Positions 46,301-61,931 of a DNA stretch of 64,000 nucleotides are shown piece by piece. The notes under the pieces are model-generated. The model did not search any database. It worked only from the letters and a program-made list of their open reading frames with translations, and was not told where the DNA came from. The stretch is from assembly GCA_947462335.1 (NCBI GenBank), contig OX381707.1, positions 38,925,618 through 38,989,617 on the forward strand. The letters run 5' to 3'. The position numbers were made by a program, and so were the translations under genes. The stretch's first letter is position 1; every line of letters begins with the position of its first letter. The DNA is from Harmothoe impar. Lineage: Eukaryota > Annelida > Polychaeta > Phyllodocida > Polynoidae.

Positions 46301-46655
46301 TAGCCCAATCTGTTTTAGAATGCACTCTTTATATTCAATTTGAACAAAATACATTCTTTATCGGTATTGTATATTACAAAATCAAATGATACGCACACTA
46401 GGCTTAGCCCAAATATGGAATATTCCTGCATTTACTAATAAAAACTACATTGTGTTTTTCAGGGGCACGCCATTCCTATATTATATCATGAATTGGTTTC
46501 TTGGATTCCTCACTATTTTGTGTAGTGTCCTTTTCTACAGCTACTTTGTAGTTCACACCATAGCCATGTGTGTCTTCCTCTTTGTGGCCATCTGGAATGG
46601 GGCCAGCTACTACATGGATAAATTTGCTTACAAGGGACACAGCACTTCCTTGTAG
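28369..46655 (+). CDS. Glycerophosphocholine acyltransferase-type membrane protein (GPC1/DUF2838 family)
   Basis: Eight exons: 28369-28655, 38701-38821, 42282-42442, 42707-42778, 43249-43410, 45543-45672, 45923-46038, 46463-46655. All introns are GT-AG and every phase matches, giving 413 residues. The start ATG has an in-frame TGA nine bases upstream. Residues 1-135 are polar. The rest is a multi-pass membrane protein with family motifs RTHALDKFVFV, FLIDFCYFVN, TNGPLAWAI, NSIVFHQTEKMTSVFIH, LTYSIRW and, near the C-terminus, WNGASYYMDKF. The yeast and plant enzyme acylates glycerophosphocholine with acyl-CoA to give lysophosphatidylcholine. The same reaction is inferred here. Intron 1 is 10 kb because a DIRS element sits in it. 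Confidence 0.88.
28656..29820. other. Intron 1, left part; unassigned ORF
   Basis: Intronic. An open frame of 84 codons (28728-28982) has no recognised domain. The GAACCGTCGGTA phrase recurs at 28757, 29245 (variant) and 29556, so the stretch may hold an old repeat or LTR fragment. No other gene was seen. Confidence 0.4.
29821..29930. repeat. DIRS left terminal repeat
   Basis: Starts ATTTTACCTCCGGCAACC and carries GTACACGAGAAGGAAGAGCG, then a CRE-like GTGACGTCAG. Its first 46 bases are the reverse complement of 38125-38170. The GAAGAGCGCATGCGCGAGTG segment is also present inverted at about 38417-38442. Confidence 0.8.
30162..30474 (+). pseudogene. DIRS gag, N-terminal fragment
   Basis: The ATG at 30162 opens a frame beginning MADTEKSKDNALPDS that is lost in an A-rich stretch near 30255. 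The frame resumes shifted (AIAKKVSSIKSPVSKETGKR...) up to 30474, where the foldback element begins. Continuation is at 34075. The role would be the structural gag-like protein of the retroelement. Confidence 0.7.
30475..34072. mobile_element. 3.6-kb foldback DNA element inside DIRS gag
   Basis: The ends are CCCAGCTAGC and GCTAGCTGGG. Long inverted arms extend inward: 30560-30600 matches 33975-34020, 30885-31140 matches 32800-33050 reversed, and 32350-32550 matches 32590-32790 reversed, with the centre near 32570. It is flanked by a 2-bp duplication GA (30473-30474, 34073-34074), and removing element plus one GA keeps the gag frame. No transposase is encoded. A further inverted-end repeat (about 33290-33900, TGAGCAGGCATGC...) sits in the right arm. 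Confidence 0.82.
31145..32341. mobile_element. 1.2-kb nested element with the same CCCAGCTAGC ends
   Basis: It starts CCCAGCTAGCACCTTATG and ends GTTTTGCTAGCTGGG, inserted in the left arm of the 3.6-kb element. The right arm (near 32800) preserves the uninterrupted sequence, and comparison gives a 2-bp AA duplication. It has no coding capacity. Ends almost identical to its host element show that the same transposase probably moved both. Confidence 0.75.
34075..35341 (+). pseudogene. DIRS gag, main part (frameshifted)
   Basis: The first frame runs to about 34930 and holds the conserved DIRS gag core (LAKSINELF, LIKHPRVKNISRL, DRDLQKLQSGLAAAVSALAPV). The sequence then shifts frame and continues to 35341 with a Gln/Pro/Gly/Arg-rich tail (FHYQQRPFNQRF, FRPRGQYQQNYRP), likely the RNA-binding end. 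The apparent start at 34061 is only the edge of the inserted element. Confidence 0.8.
35349..36619 (+). pseudogene. DIRS reverse transcriptase / RNase H
   Basis: Open for about 423 codons to a TAA at 36617-36619. It shows the DIRS pre-RT motif (FVDEWTKYTSDPWVLSQV), RT motifs RLVLDLTRLN, ASVDLKDAYYSV, PNGLACAPRSFTK and the catalytic YIDDSF, then RNase H start VFTDASGEGWGAH and INIKELVAI. The frame continues past the TAA with TDNTTALTYVK, the third RNase H motif, so the stop truncates that domain. It lacks an ATG near the start; DIRS polymerases are often made by overlapping or fused frames. Confidence 0.88.
36735..37469 (+). pseudogene. DIRS tyrosine recombinase
   Basis: The frame ends at the TAA 37467-37469. 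Motifs in order: AIYNMRPPKSRYSQFWD (N-terminal arm), TTAQRGQT (first catalytic Arg), YSSHSTRG (HxxR), ASWRS and RFYNRE (catalytic Tyr). The catalytic domain looks complete. Compared with intact DIRS elements, the stretch between RNase H and this domain is very short, so an internal deletion is likely. It would integrate the circular cDNA without a target duplication. Confidence 0.85.
37403..37441. repeat. 16-bp-arm hairpin within the recombinase 3' end
   Basis: CCGTGAGCTAGAGCAT and its exact reverse complement flank a 7-base loop GATGTTG. It lies inside coding sequence just after the catalytic Tyr. Confidence 0.85.
37470..38124. other. DIRS 3' untranslated region
   Basis: AT-rich, non-coding, with an A-rich stretch at 37915-37962 and several AATAAA candidates (for example 37582 and 37725). 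Confidence 0.5.
38125..38536. repeat. DIRS right terminal / complementary repeats
   Basis: 38125-38170 is the inverse of the left end of the element. 38168-38252 and 38450-38536 form a second inverted pair with essentially identical arms (ATTGAGATTAAAAGAGCTTA to TGCGGTGAGTACA). They carry a variant of the same terminal motif: CGGCAACCTGTAGTGTTGCG instead of CGGCAACCTTAAAGTGTTCC. Confidence 0.75.
38985..39425 (+). repeat. Possible solo LTR in intron 2
   Basis: A GC-richer island with TATATAAACCCCTGGG at 39158, then an initiator-like CTCAGTC, running to a CA-type end near 39420. The layout resembles U3-TATA-R-U5. I found no paired copy or clear target duplication. Confidence 0.3.
39426..40644. 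other. Intron 2 DNA, no feature recognised
   Basis: Short frames only, plus a CCCACACCCACC repeat at 40120-40170. Confidence 0.45.
40645..40720 (-). tRNA. tRNA-derived sequence (pseudogene or SINE)
   Basis: The minus strand reads TGGAGCAGTTGGTTAG (A-box-like), then GGGCTCAATAGTTCTGAGG (anticodon arm) and GGGTACGGATCC (degenerate B box). A similar minus-strand arrangement with GGGTCCGAATCC lies at about 41443-41520. Confidence 0.4.
40749..40944. repeat. MITE with TACCGTAAATGCCCGTTTAA end
   Basis: A 196-bp element beginning TACCGTAAATGCCCGTTTAA and ending GCTTAAACGGGCCCCTATGGTA. Its interior repeats TTTAAGCGCAGG about six times, that is, the inner part of its own terminal repeat. Confidence 0.75.
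41739..41875. repeat. Palindromic MITE, copy 2 (near-perfect hairpin)
   Basis: A 137-bp hairpin with arms of about 58 bp (AGATAGACAATGGTTATGAA and on) that match almost perfectly, and the loop GGGCTTCGCCCTCG. Same family as 22045-22181. An outer, imperfect inverted pair (CTCCTAGGAGGGTTAT and ATATCCTCCTAGG) brackets it. Confidence 0.88.
41958..42071. repeat. Hairpin element with GGATATACTCCTGG arms
   Basis: GTATGTCGGATATACTCCTG on the left pairs with AGGAGTATATCCAGTACATAC on the right. The inner arms TCATTGATATAAGCC and GGCTTATATCAATGA close on CTCGGCCTTCGGCCTT. It lies in intron 2, about 210 bp upstream of exon 3. Confidence 0.85.
42869..43094. repeat. MITE with TACCGTAAATTCCCGCGTAC ends
   Basis: A 226-bp element in intron 4 with 27-bp nearly perfect inverted ends. 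The interior repeats GCGGGTTATACGAG-type words four times in both orientations. It belongs to the same structural class as 1529-1756. Confidence 0.85.
43690..45005. repeat. Imperfect foldback element in intron 5
   Basis: Blocks on the left (GTTCCAGATTGTTTCACC, AGATAGCCAGGCTTTTATCC, AGAGGAAAGGGGTCTAACAT) have inverted counterparts on the right near 44980, 44565 and 44545. Symmetry is about 44300. The arms are diverged and no coding capacity was seen. Confidence 0.5.
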
Positions 46656-47540
46656 CAGATGCAGGAAAAAAGTATCTTCATGGACTCATCATTGACTTTT
46701 ATCATCAGGGCTTTTCCCTACCATTCAGTCTACCAATCACACCAACATGCCATTTTAAATATTATTGTGCCATATTGTCTGGGGCAGTACATAAAGCACC
46801 GCATGGAATAGTGATATGTTGGCCCGCATGCCAAATAGAGAAGAATAGAATTTCGAGAAAATATACCCCTTATCTTTACTGTATTTATTTATTATACAAG
46901 GAATTTCCTTCTTGTAAAGATGTGTAAATTGTTTTATGTATATTTTATTACTGGACATCGATTCTCTGTCTCTTTGTAGCTCTATAGTGATCGATGCCCA
47001 GTTTTATACTTCAGACCAGTGGCTCATTTTGGCTGTTTTTCGCCTCACAGATTGCTCCTAGCGCAAAATCCTGACTAGGTGTCAATATATTCTCTATGCC
47101 AATGTGTAATATGAGGGTAGAAAACAGTGGAACCTCAGTTAGAAAAAATCCTACTGAACAGTTTTTGAGAAAATTAGGGTTTTGTTGCCCTTTTTTGCTG
47201 TTTTTAGTACATTTCCTACATAACCCGTGAACGCCAGCATTTCTCAATTTTCAGGTATTTAGAATTAGAATTTGACATTTTTTTATTCGCAGTAGGATTC
47301 CTGAATACCGAGCCATTCTAGAAAAGCTATTCTTTGGAAAAAATACTTAGTATATCTTGATGATTTTCGTTGTACAAATTTAGGTTGTAATATAAAAACT
47401 GCATTGTCATCCAATCAAAGTGTTTATGCACTGTTGAGGGTCACCCCCTCCCACCCTCTTCACTGTGCATTGAAGGAGAACAGGCAGGGGAGGTACACGT
47501 GTCTGTATATAGCTGTTGACCTGGGTGCTGGGTGCATTTT
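46656..47540 (+). other. 3' region of the acyltransferase gene
   Basis: Follows the TAG at 46653-46655. It probably contains the 3' untranslated region. No clear single polyadenylation site could be chosen; AATAAA is present far downstream at about 49188. Confidence 0.4.
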
Positions 47541-47544
47541 TAAT

Positions 47545-48600
47545 TTATGGGGTGCCAACTGTTCATGAAAGAAAATTCAAATAGATTTTTTTATTTTTAG
47601 TATCAGATTAATGCAACTACAAGTCGTGACAGCACTTAAAGCATTCTATTTGCATTAATATGAATGGTGGCCACCTTATGGGGTGCCAAATATTCATGAA
47701 AGAAAAATTGATAAGAATTTGTTTTTTATTAGCATTAAATTGATGCAACTACAATTCGAGATTGCATTTCAAGCATCGGGGCATTCAATGAATGGTAGTC
47801 ATCTTAAATATATGGGGTGCCAACTATTCATAAATAAAAAAAAAGAATAGAATTAGTTTTTTTATTAGTATCAGATTAATGCAACTACAATTTGTGATTG
47901 CACTTAAAGCATTGTGGCATGCAATGACTGGTAGTCACCTTGAATGTATGGGGTGCCAACTGTTCATGAAAGAAAAAAAAGAAAGTTTTTTTTTTAAGAA
48001 TCAAATTAATGCAACAGCAACTCAAGATTGCATTTAAGCATTATGGCATTCAATGATTGGTGGCCATCTTGAACCTATGGGGTGCCAACTCTTCATGAAA
48101 AAAACAACTAAATTGGATGTTTTTAACAGTTTAAAATTAATGCAACTACATTTCAAGATTGCATTTAAAGCATTGTGGCATTCAATGAATGGTGGCCATC
48201 CTAAACCTATGGGGTGCCAACTGTGTTTGAAAAAGGTATCAAATAGAAATGTTCTTATATAGATATCAAATTAATGCAACTACAATTCTTCATTGCACTG
48301 AAAGCATTGTGGCATTTAGTAAATGGTAGCCATCTTGAATGGGTTGAATGAAGGAAAAATCAAATAGGATTTGTTTTTTTGATAGTATCAAATTAATGCA
48401 ACTACAAGTCAAGATTGCATTTCAAGCATTGGGACATTCAATAAGTGATAGCCATCTTGAATCTATGGGATGCCAACTGTTCATGAAAGAAAAATAGAAT
48501 AGATTTTTTTTTATTAGTATCAAACTACTGCAACTGCAATTCGAGATTACATTGAAAGCATGGTGGCATTCAATCAATGGTTGCAATCTTGAATTTCGAA
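47545..48600 (+). repeat. Diverged tandem repeat of about 130 bp
   Basis: About eight units, each with GGGGTGCCAACTGTTCATGA, an A-rich and T-rich stretch, TATCAGATTAATGCAACTAC and GCATTGTGGCATTCAATGAA. Units start near 47548, 47675, 47810, 47945, 48075, 48205, 48335 and 48465. Confidence 0.85.
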
Positions 48601-48849
48601 ATGAACATACACACAGACATATAGGCATGAACATGGTGTTCTCCTTCATATAGATATTCATGGATTTCTACTTCTAATAAATATAGCTTTCTGTTACATG
48701 GATGTCGATGTCCAGTTTTAGATATATATCCATATAGTGCATTGGAGTGCTATAATGTTGGACTGCTGTATATTATATATTACGATTTAAATGGGTAATG
48801 TGAAGAATATTGTGCAGGATTTACACTCTGTATTCAGGCCGAGTATAAG

Positions 48850-49085
48850 TTTTGAAGATATGTACAAGGCCCAAAAAAATAGGTGTGTTTCTGGTTACAC
48901 AGTCTAAAAATCTAGGGTAGGTAAGTCGGATTAAAAAAAAAATTAAATTCTTTTTTACTTTGACCTGAAAAGTACCCAGAAATTGATTTTTTTTCCCAAA
49001 ATTGGATTAACTTTTTTTAGGGTCAGCCCTGTTTTGCTAGGTAGGGTCGGGTAACCTGAAACACACATTTTCATTTATTTGGACC
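48850..49085. repeat. Inverted-end repeat with GTAGGTAAGTCGGATTAAA words
   Basis: GTGTGTTTCTGGTTACAC on the left and GGTAACCTGAAACACAC on the right are inverted. The same words appear at 27780-28150. Confidence 0.55.
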
Positions 49086-49219
49086 AGTGTACATGCATTT
49101 ATAGTTGGACACATCCTTTTGTACATATTGAACATATAGTTGATATAAGCTGTGATATAATGATAGTCTGAGTTCATCGATCATATATAATAAAAGTTGA
49201 AGAAATCATATTGAACTTT

Positions 49220-50368
49220 GAGTGTCATTTACATGAATTGTGTGCACGTGATGTAGAGAGCTCTCAGTTTTCCTTTATGACAAAATATTATGCATTGCCT
49301 AGTCTGAGAGATAATGACATGTCCATAAGCTACTTATGGTACAGCTTTCAACCGGTCTGGTCCATGTTTTTTATGAGCTACCTTTAAGGTCTGATTGCTC
49401 CCAGTGACGGATCCACGTTTTTCTAGTGAGGGGGGTCCCAAACCTGACTAACCTGGAGTGACTGTCTATTTTCCCTGCACAGCGCAAGCGAAGCGCAGCA
49501 GCCATACTAGGGGGGTTTGGGGCATGTGCCCCCCCCCCCCCCCCCCAAGAAAATTTTGAATGTTTCGACTTGAAATGGTGCGTTCTTACGTATTTTGGAA
49601 CAAAATATTTTAAGACTCAGGTCTGTATTAGCCTTCAGCTTTGGAAATACTTTCTTTATGGAAATATGCTTCTCTAATCAACTGAAAAAAATAAGGAAAA
49701 ATGTTTTCAAGAATATTGCATATAATTATTCTGGCATGATTAGAGAGGGATGGACAGGGGCAGACCAGATTTTTGACAAAGGGGTTTTGATTTCTGGGTG
49801 TGGATTTGAGGAATCTTAATTTCAATAAGGAAAACAGAGTGATCTTAGCAGGGGGTCGGGGGGATATCCCCCAGGGACATTTTGAATCAGGAAGGCAAAT
49901 GGTGCATTCTGACAGATTCTGAGAGCTCTAGGCCTACTGACCCATTCATTTACAGCCACCAAACAGGAGTGATCCTTCTTGGAATGTGGGAGGGTAAGGC
50001 ACTTGTAACAATCTAATAATAGGCACAAATTTTGTCATTATCCTTAATCAGAGATTTGCAAATGAACTTCAACTTTTCCCCTTACTTATTCCCTGGCTCA
50101 TAATGTATAGAAATCATGGGTAAGGGAGGGGGAGAATACTTTTCCATAGTCATATTTATTGGCACCGTTACCCATGCTCAAATCTGTATGGGATGGGCCC
50201 TTCCAGGGGTCCTTAGTCCCCCCTCCCCCAGCCTATCCGGGGGCCTTCAGTCACGCCCTTTAGATGATTCATACTCCACTGAAATAGAATACAATATGTT
50301 ATGTGAAATTTTCCCCTTCTCTCTTTCTTCCCTCCCTCTTTTCTTCTCTCTTCCTCTTTTTTTTCTCA
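49220..50368. other. Intergenic DNA, no gene seen
   Basis: Several short repeat fragments with GGATCC and a C run at 49530-49547 are present; no supported gene. Confidence 0.45.
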
Positions 50369-50862
50369 GGTTCAGCAGGAGTAGGTGTAGCTGTTTCAGG
50401 TTCAGCAGGAGTGGTTGTAGCTGTATCAGGTTCAGCAGGAGTGGGTGCAGCTGTATCAGGTTCAGCAGGAGTGGGTGCAGCTGTATCAGGTTCAGCAGGA
50501 GTGGGTGTAGCTGTATCAGGTTCAGCAGGAGTGGGTGTAGCTGTATCAGGTTCAGCAGGAGTGGGTGTAGCTGTTTCAGGTTCAGCAGGAGTGGGTGTAG
50601 CTGTATCAGGTTCAGCAGGAGTGGGTGTAGCTGTATCAGGTTCAGCAGGAGTGGGTGTAGCTGTTTCAGGTTCAGCAGGAGTGGTTGTAGCTGTATCAGG
50701 TTCAGCAGGAGTGGGTGTAGCTGTATCAGGTTCAGCTGGAGTGGGTGTAGCTGTATCAGGTTCAGCTGGAGTGGTTGTAGCTGTATCAGGTTCAGCAGGA
50801 GTGGGTGTAGCTGTATCAGGTTCAGCTGGAGTGGGTGCAGCTGTATCAGGTTCAGCTGGAGT
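50369..50862 (+). repeat. 30-bp minisatellite
   Basis: About 16.5 units of GGTTCAGCAGGAGTGGGTGT + AGCTGTATCA, with only a few substitution variants (AGCAGG/AGCTGG, GGGTGT/GGTTGT, TATCA/TTTCA). The unit is 10 codons long, so several frames on both strands stay open: SGSAGVGVAV-type on plus and TPAEPDTATP-type on minus. The minus frame (50299-50955) has an ATG but no recognised domain outside the array. Confidence 0.95.
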
Positions 50863-51449
50863 ATTGTGCAGATCAGTAATGCAGACCCGACACCTAGGGT
50901 TCGGTTGATGAACTAACATGACTTGGTCATGTACATGCTTATATACACTCTGCAACTAAAGAAACCACATCTGTACTAAACACGTCACAATGTAGTATCT
51001 AATTACATCTAATACACTCTCCTCTGTTTAGAGGCATTTCTCTGCCTAGGAATGAAAAAAATAATCCTTGCACGAAAACATGTTTAAACCTTTCTAAAAT
51101 GAAATAATCTTCAAACCTTTTTTACACGTTTTTTTTAATGCTACAAGAAACATCGTTCTTTTTCATTTGTAGGGTATCCATAATTGATAACCACCAGCTG
51201 CACTGCTCATCCATGAGTGTGCCAGCTTTACGCACCGTCAAAGTGTAGCATGATTAGCTACTCCCGTAGGGTATAAGATGACTGTCAGATACCAAAAGGA
51301 TAACTAGCTATATTGACAAATAGTTATCTACAGCCTACCCCACTGAGGATTCTATTTCGTCCAATGTCACTTTATAGACATAGGACAAATATGTTGACAT
51401 GAATGGCAGGGTGCTGTTTCTCCACAAATATGGCTGTTTGCAATTTCCG

Positions 51450-52020
51450 GACAAAACATTCAATGATCATGAACATTTCATTTCCAAACAAAATAAAGAT
51501 ATTGACATCCACTCAACTGGTCTATTAATTAACGCTGAAACTAAGGGTTATATATATCAAAAATAGTATATATAAATTATCCTAGATATACTGGTACACT
51601 GTAATGTATGACTATTAAATATGATTTGATGGCATTATGATAATGTGTCAGACAGTACACCGCACCAGCAGGTAGCATGCAATATTTGTGAACACACCAT
51701 TAATCCTCATCAAGTCATCTATTGCAATATAAATCTACTTTATGTAATATTCATCCAAATGATTATGCTTTTGGTAACAAAGTATAATACACTACAGTAA
51801 ACCATATGAACATATGCATTAATAAACATGAAAGCGCCATGATAAGTTCAATAGCAAATAGCACAAACGTGGGAAAATGCAAAGCATAAATCGCAATTTT
51901 AAGGTCACAAAGAAAATGTACAGAAACTAATTTCATAGATAGATTTTTTTGTATTTATATATGTGTTCAATAAACGGTCTAATGTCAGAACAGTTGCTAT
52001 CTGGCTAGATTGCCACATAC
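51450..52020. repeat. Long direct repeat, copy A
   Basis: About 550 bp matching 54320-54835 in the same orientation with moderate divergence. Shared phrases: ATACTGGTACACTGTAATG, AAGTATAATACACTACAGTA and TCTGGCTAGATTGCCAC (copy B: TCTGGCTGGCTTGCCAC). Confidence 0.7.
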
Positions 52021-52079
52021 CCTCACATAACCTTACAGCTGTGGTTTAATACAGATAGACAATGGTTATGTGAGGGTAA

Positions 52080-54319
52080 CTAAAACTAGAACTACTGTAG
52101 AGTCCTATAAGGGTGCCTGTCAGTTTTTTAAAGTGACCCAAAAGGTCATTTCAAGTCACTTTTTGGATATTCAGTGATAATCTTAAGTAAATGTTACAAT
52201 CTTAAAGTACATCTGTTTCGCTTCAGATTAGAAATGTGACTTTTGATTTATTTAGTAAATTTGAAGGAAGGCTAAACGTTCCACGGGAGAAATATGTTTC
52301 AGGCTACAGTGGTAGAGATGTTCTTGAGATCAGAAAGAGAAAAAGGTATATAAGTACATAGGTCGCTCTTTCCTCCTACTGCTTTTTCACGGTAGGTGGT
52401 ATGGGTCACGGACATGAGTATGACGGGCGAGTCATGAAAACAGATACAAGACAACTAGCGCCTGGATTAACAGTCGCAACAGTTATCATTGTTAGCTGGG
52501 AGGGCCAGTTGCCTGCTGGTTGTCCCGCCGTCTTGTACCCAGGAACAACGCATCAACTATAGGAAAACTTTGACTTTTGACTTTTTTTTAATTTCCTTTA
52601 GATTTAAACACGTGTCCAATATATCACAATACCAGCATTGGAGCTTGGGCTTTCACCCTCCTCGTGTATAACCCCACACCTCGACTTTGAGAAAAACACA
52701 GGGGATTTGATTTGCGTGGATCTCCACAATGCTTTACTGACATACCAAGGGAAAACATGTACTGTTAACTTTTGATGGGCAGTTTAAAAATAGAGAGAAG
52801 TGTGCTTCATTTACTGTTTTCCTTGTGTTCTTTTTACTTCCCTTGTGAGATAAACTATACAACTATGCAATATGTTTTTAGAATTGGCAACCTTATCAGA
52901 AGTAAATGCCACCTTTTTAGCCCTTAGAAAACCTCCTGTGGGCCTTTTTGTAAGATTATATGTAACCTAAGTTTAAAGATACATTATTTCCACAGACGTA
53001 GTACCGATTTAGTAGAATAAAAGAATGTGCATCTGCTTCTCTAATATTGTCAATATTTAACACGTTTGCTAGAGTTGTCAATACAATGTATATAAAATTT
53101 ATTACCAGTGGTACCTCCTGAAATTTAATAATGCAGAAACCAGACTGAATTAAATATTGCACATGCCCTGATGGACCATGGGAGTTCTACCTTAGCTGGT
53201 CTGAAGATCATGCCAGTTTTTACGGCTTGTAAATCAAACAATATAATAAGGTCTCCAGAGAGTAAACCACGAAAGCATGTTCCATTATGTTATAATATAT
53301 TGCCCATTATAATCATAGTTTTGTGTACAAATCAAGTCAACATTTCCATATTTTTTAAATTAGAATACCTTATCGAAAAAACGAACCGATCCACGAGGAT
53401 GGCGTGACACGTCTTAGGTAATAACAAAAGTTCAATATTCTTTTTAAAGCAAAGCAATATGGAGCTTATACAAATTAAGCAACTCTGAAGTTTTACAAGT
53501 TTTCCACTAAGCACACACTATCTTCGACGTAACAAGACTGATATAATCATTTTAATGACAGTTTAGTGGTTAATAGTTTAAGCGCCTAAAAACATGTGAA
53601 GGTGTGTTCTTTTCCTAGTCTTAGAAATCCCCCCCCCCCCCCCAAAAAAAAGGGGGGGTGCTTATCAAGGGGAGGGCACTTATTATGTCGAATACGGTAT
53701 GTACTCTTTGGAATAACCTATTAAGGGCGTTGTGTGCTTTGCGCTGAGGAGCTCTGTGTCGTACCACCACCAGTATTGCATTTGTTGCAATGTATCAACA
53801 ACTTTATTCAAATAAACATGTATCATATTCACCATAATTAAAGCATATTGGTGTCACATCACCCACAGCTTAGTGGCACAAATACCATACTGGTATGTTG
53901 GATCTAACAGTGAATTAAAGCTTAACATATGGCGCTCTTGTGACTTTATCATACTATGGCTAGATTCTCGTACAGGATACCATAATTGTGTGACATGAAA
54001 TCCATGTGCATGGGTATGGCAGTGGTTTCATTGGAAACAGAACTACATTTTTCAAGACATTTAGCACTGATACCATATCATATAAGTATCATTGTACCTT
54101 TTATCAAAGTTACATTTAGAAGTAGTGCTACTTGTTAAATGTAACTTTGCCAAACATGTTAGGACACATATACTCTTCTGGCAGTTAGAATTGCATGATG
54201 ATAGACATTCTGTGGTACTAACCATATGAAATGCATTCCATGAAAACTAAATTAAACGTTGTGATGATGGATGTCTACGCATCATTTCTAATAGGATGTA
54301 TGGATCATGAACAATTCTC
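52080..54319. other. Intergenic DNA, no gene seen
   Basis: Contains a fragment of the CGTATAACCCCACACC MITE family near 52665 and a TACGGTA end near 53690. No supported gene. Confidence 0.45.
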
Positions 54320-54835
54320 CCCCCCCCCCCTGATCATCCATAATATTGACAGCTACTCAACTGGCCTATCAAGCAAAGGGTTATATATAATATTAAAAGT
54401 ATAATACAAATTATCCATAATATACCGGTACACTGTAATGCATGCGCAATATCTATGACAGCATTACAATAATGTGTCAAACAGTACACTGTACCAGCAG
54501 GCAGCATACAATACTGGATGACACACCAACTTAAGTTCAGTTTATGTGATATTCATGACATAATTATGCAGTAGATAACTAAGTATAATACACTACAGTA
54601 AATCATACAAACATATACATTAATATACATATAACGTGCAAAGAAAAGATTAAAGCAAAGGGCAAAGTGGAAATCACAGTGTTAAAGATCACAAAGAAAT
54701 TATACAGAAATGAATCACATAGAGCATTATTGTATATATGTTCAAAACTTCAAAACTTGGGACATTGTTCACAACTTGGAATAATAATGTCGGCACAGTT
54801 GGTTTCTGGCTGGCTTGCCACTTCTACCTGGACTA
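54320..54835. repeat. Long direct repeat, copy B
   Basis: Partner of 51450-52020, lying about 1.1 kb beyond the stop codon of the polyamine oxidase gene. Confidence 0.7.
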
Positions 54836-55934
54836 CTTGTATATCCATCTATCATTGTGTAAATAATGTGTAGCTAATTTTCACATGAAATATGAACATA
54901 GATGCACTTTACTCAAGTCGAGTCATATTAGACAAGTTTTCTCTTGGGAAAAAACTGTATATGCATGCTACAGCTTCTAATGATTAGGCCAAACTATGCC
55001 CCTTCACACAAATAATATAAAGAATCGAGTAAACCTTGATCTGACTGAAAATGTTACATTTAAGCCATCTCTTTCAGTTTGTCATCATAAACATTTCACA
55101 TTTGTATCAACTCACCTCTATCATGTCTTTATTCCTCACATAATTCTAAATATATAAGAATAATTATTCACCATATTCTCAGTAATAAGCAGCAAACTAT
55201 CTATACAAACCAGAGAGATTAACCCATGAAGAATCAAACTATTCTTCTTTACACAAATGACTTGTTCACTTCTGGTCCCTTTTGGGTGGCAAAGACTTCC
55301 CTGAAAGTTGGTAGCTCCCTTGGTTTGGGATGAAACACAATGACAAATGACTGACAAATTATGTCAGTCTCCCTTTGTCAAAACAAGTTTATTAAATTGA
55401 GATAAGTCTTCATTCTAAGAGTACACCTGCATGTATAGATATACAGATGTAGACATGGACTTTTACAGTTGGTCTGGTTTATTCTTATGGAAGAATTGTC
55501 ACTGGCAATGTAGTGCACAACATGTGTAATAATATCTATTGAAACAACCTTAGAACTTATGAATGTGTGGTATAAATGCTACATAATGGCAGCACACAAC
55601 CACTACTGACTTAATCAATAAGGAATGTGTGGACCTTTTTTCTCTTCAACTCCCGATCCTAACCCATAGAAATCCTGTTACCCTTTTGCGTGCATATTAC
55701 CCATTTTTAATGTCAAATGCACCAATTCTCTCCAAAGCCAAATAAAGGTAATTTAACATAATATATTAGATCACAATAATCATTTAATAAATTTATATCA
55801 TTCTTTTGCCTCAGCAAACAATCTGGGCGTTTCGAATCTATATAATTCCTGCCGATTCCTTTTTTGTAACCATGGTGACCAATCTGCAATTGATAAAGGA
55901 AATTTTGTCACATGCTCTTGTCCTGTGACCATGA

Positions 55935-61263
<5,329 letters not shown>

Positions 61264-61792
61264 CTTAAAAGGGAGAAAATAAGGATACCAAATGAGCAAA
61301 CACTAGAAAGTCAAGATAAGATTAAGATAAGATTAAGGGTTTATTAACCGTCTTTATGAAGTATTTGTAAACCATTTTCGCATTTTATTTACCGACCAAC
61401 CAATCGAGGAGTCGTTATAGCTGTGTCTAGACCAATCAATTAAGGTTGGTTGATCCTGTCTGGGCTAGTTCTGGTCCTCTGTGACGTCATTTTCTATGTT
61501 ATATACAGTGGCCCAAGAGGGTCAAAATGGAATTTCAAAAATAAAAAGTGATTTGCAGAAATTTTCCAAGTTTCAAGGAAAAAGTTAAAGTTTAAATGCA
61601 AAATGAAATTTCAAAAGTGATTTTCATTTCAGAAATGGGTGCTGTCAGTCTGTCTTCTCAGATAGAACAGCTTGTGACAGGTATCTTTAATCATTGGATA
61701 GAGTATCCTCTGCTTCCATTATAACTAGAGAGTCAGGAATATAGGGGTGTATTGAGTTCATTATGGTTTGACTTTGCCACAGTAAATTGAAC
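61264..61792. other. Oxidase intron, upstream side
   Basis: AGATTAAGATAAGATTAAGG-type short repeats at 61314-61336; otherwise nothing recognisable. Confidence 0.45.
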
Positions 61793-61931
61793 ATTCTAAT
61801 GTAATACAATGTCTGTAAATATGGTATGTAGTATATTTACTGATTCCCTAACATACATAATCAATGTGATGAACAGGACAACTCCATTGAGCAACATGTA
61901 ATCCAGGGGACAAGATGGCTGCTATGTGAGG
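61793..61931. repeat. Inverted repeat, left arm
   Basis: Starts ATTCTAATGTAATACAATGT and is the reverse complement of 63860-64000, essentially exact until CAAGATGGCTGCTA and then diverging. Confidence 0.9.
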
